Shown here piece after piece: positions 22,455 through 22,813 of a DNA stretch of 22,813 bases. This DNA is from RGIG5612 sp045601405 (GTDB taxonomy: Bacteria > Bacillota > Clostridia > Lachnospirales > Lachnospiraceae). Under the pieces are notes generated by a model. It had not been told where the DNA came from and did no database searches. It worked only from the letters and a program-made list of their open reading frames with translations. The position numbers were made by a program, and so were the translations under genes. Position 1 is the stretch's first letter. Every line of letters starts with the position of its first letter. Where the stretch lies: assembly GCA_045601405.1 (NCBI GenBank), contig JAZRZO010000022.1, positions 1 through 22,813 of the forward strand, given 5' to 3'.

Positions 22455-22813
22455 TTATGCCGCCACAAGGTACTGATTGTGATATTCAACAGGTGTCATT
22501 AGGTGTAATTCCCGTTGTATACGCTTTGTGTTGTAGTATGTTATATATGATCCAATCGTTTGGGTCAGGACGTCTTTTTCTTTGGATCTTTTGCCATAGT
22601 ATGTTTCTCGTTTCAAGATCTCCCCGGAAGCCTTCCATCGGTCCATTATCAATGCAGTGAGCAACTCTCGACATACTTTGTTTCATGTGTTGTTTCTTGA
22701 GTTTTGTCCTAAGCTGTGGGCTTGTATACTGGAAACCTCTGTCGCTATGAAGCAAAGGGTGAGCGTCTGGTTTACTTTGTACAGCTGCATCAAACGTATT
22801 CATAACCAAAGGA
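22455..22813 (-). pseudogene. IS3-family OrfB transposase, frameshifted C-terminal part
   Basis: The frame entering from the right encodes the DDE integrase core of IS3-family OrfB: HSDRGFQYTSPQLR and SMSRVAHCIDNGPMEGF, which holds the catalytic glutamate. After EGFRG the frame changes. The expected continuation, ILKRETYYGK, is in the other frame, which runs to HLMTPVEYHNQYLVAA and a stop at 22455. One extra base around 22615-22630 explains this. The transposase is therefore probably inactive unless this is a sequencing error. The N-terminal part and OrfA lie outside the window. Confidence 0.85.

Larger units (their letters stand above)
22381..22813 (-). mobile_element. IS3-family insertion sequence (IS150-like group), right part outside window
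   Basis: The end TGTACTGCCCGTCAAGTGGA (22381-22400) looks like an IS3-family terminal repeat. The transposase reads inward on the minus strand and stops 74 bases from the end. The element runs off the window, so target duplication and the other end cannot be checked. It sits just after hppA without disrupting it. Confidence 0.75.

Overview
This window looks like a chromosomal segment of an anaerobic Clostridia-type Firmicute, with gene content resembling Lachnospiraceae. The evidence is the rpsF-ssb-rpsR and gdpP-rplI-dnaB blocks, a 2[4Fe-4S] ferredoxin, a DUF1858 protein, meso-diaminopimelate dehydrogenase, an Hnd-type [FeFe] hydrogenase locus and a membrane pyrophosphatase. Taxonomy is inferred from gene content only.

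Layout. Positions 1-2903 are a decayed integrative element: a direct-repeat array, a small excisionase-like protein, and a primase/helicase whose 3' end is joined to the tail of a large serine recombinase. Positions 3063-3652 hold a LytTR regulator without a complete receiver domain. Positions 3905-9093 are intact housekeeping genes: ribosomal proteins S6, S18 and L9, SSB, the c-di-AMP phosphodiesterase GdpP and the helicase DnaB. A divergent redox pair (ferredoxin and DUF1858) and a MATE exporter follow. Positions 11478-12653 hold two broken genes (one unidentified, one LysR type) with a large imperfect hairpin between them. Then come ddh (minus) and a U32 hydroxylation-family gene (plus), driven by back-to-back promoters that share their -35 bases. 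The U32 protein is split into two overlapping reading frames. A tRNA-Leu(CAG), rpsT with a TTG start, and a nitroreductase follow.

Positions 17588-19978 (minus) carry the remains of an operon in the order HndA-HndB-HndC-HndD (NuoE-like, 2Fe-2S, NuoF-like, [FeFe] hydrogenase). Every member is damaged by deletion, fusion, frameshift or loss of key residues. A K+-dependent-type membrane pyrophosphatase with its own promoter follows. The window ends inside an IS3-family element whose transposase is frameshifted.

What stands out. Core genes are intact, while accessory genes repeatedly show clean internal deletions and gene-to-gene fusions. This suggests active gene loss, or an assembly problem that should be excluded. 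The most interesting functional signals are two genes with no Shine-Dalgarno and very short or absent predicted leaders (the U32 gene and gdpP), the shared -35 promoter pair, and the structured spacer at 11842-11921. I did not find a convincing, wholly new multi-gene system.
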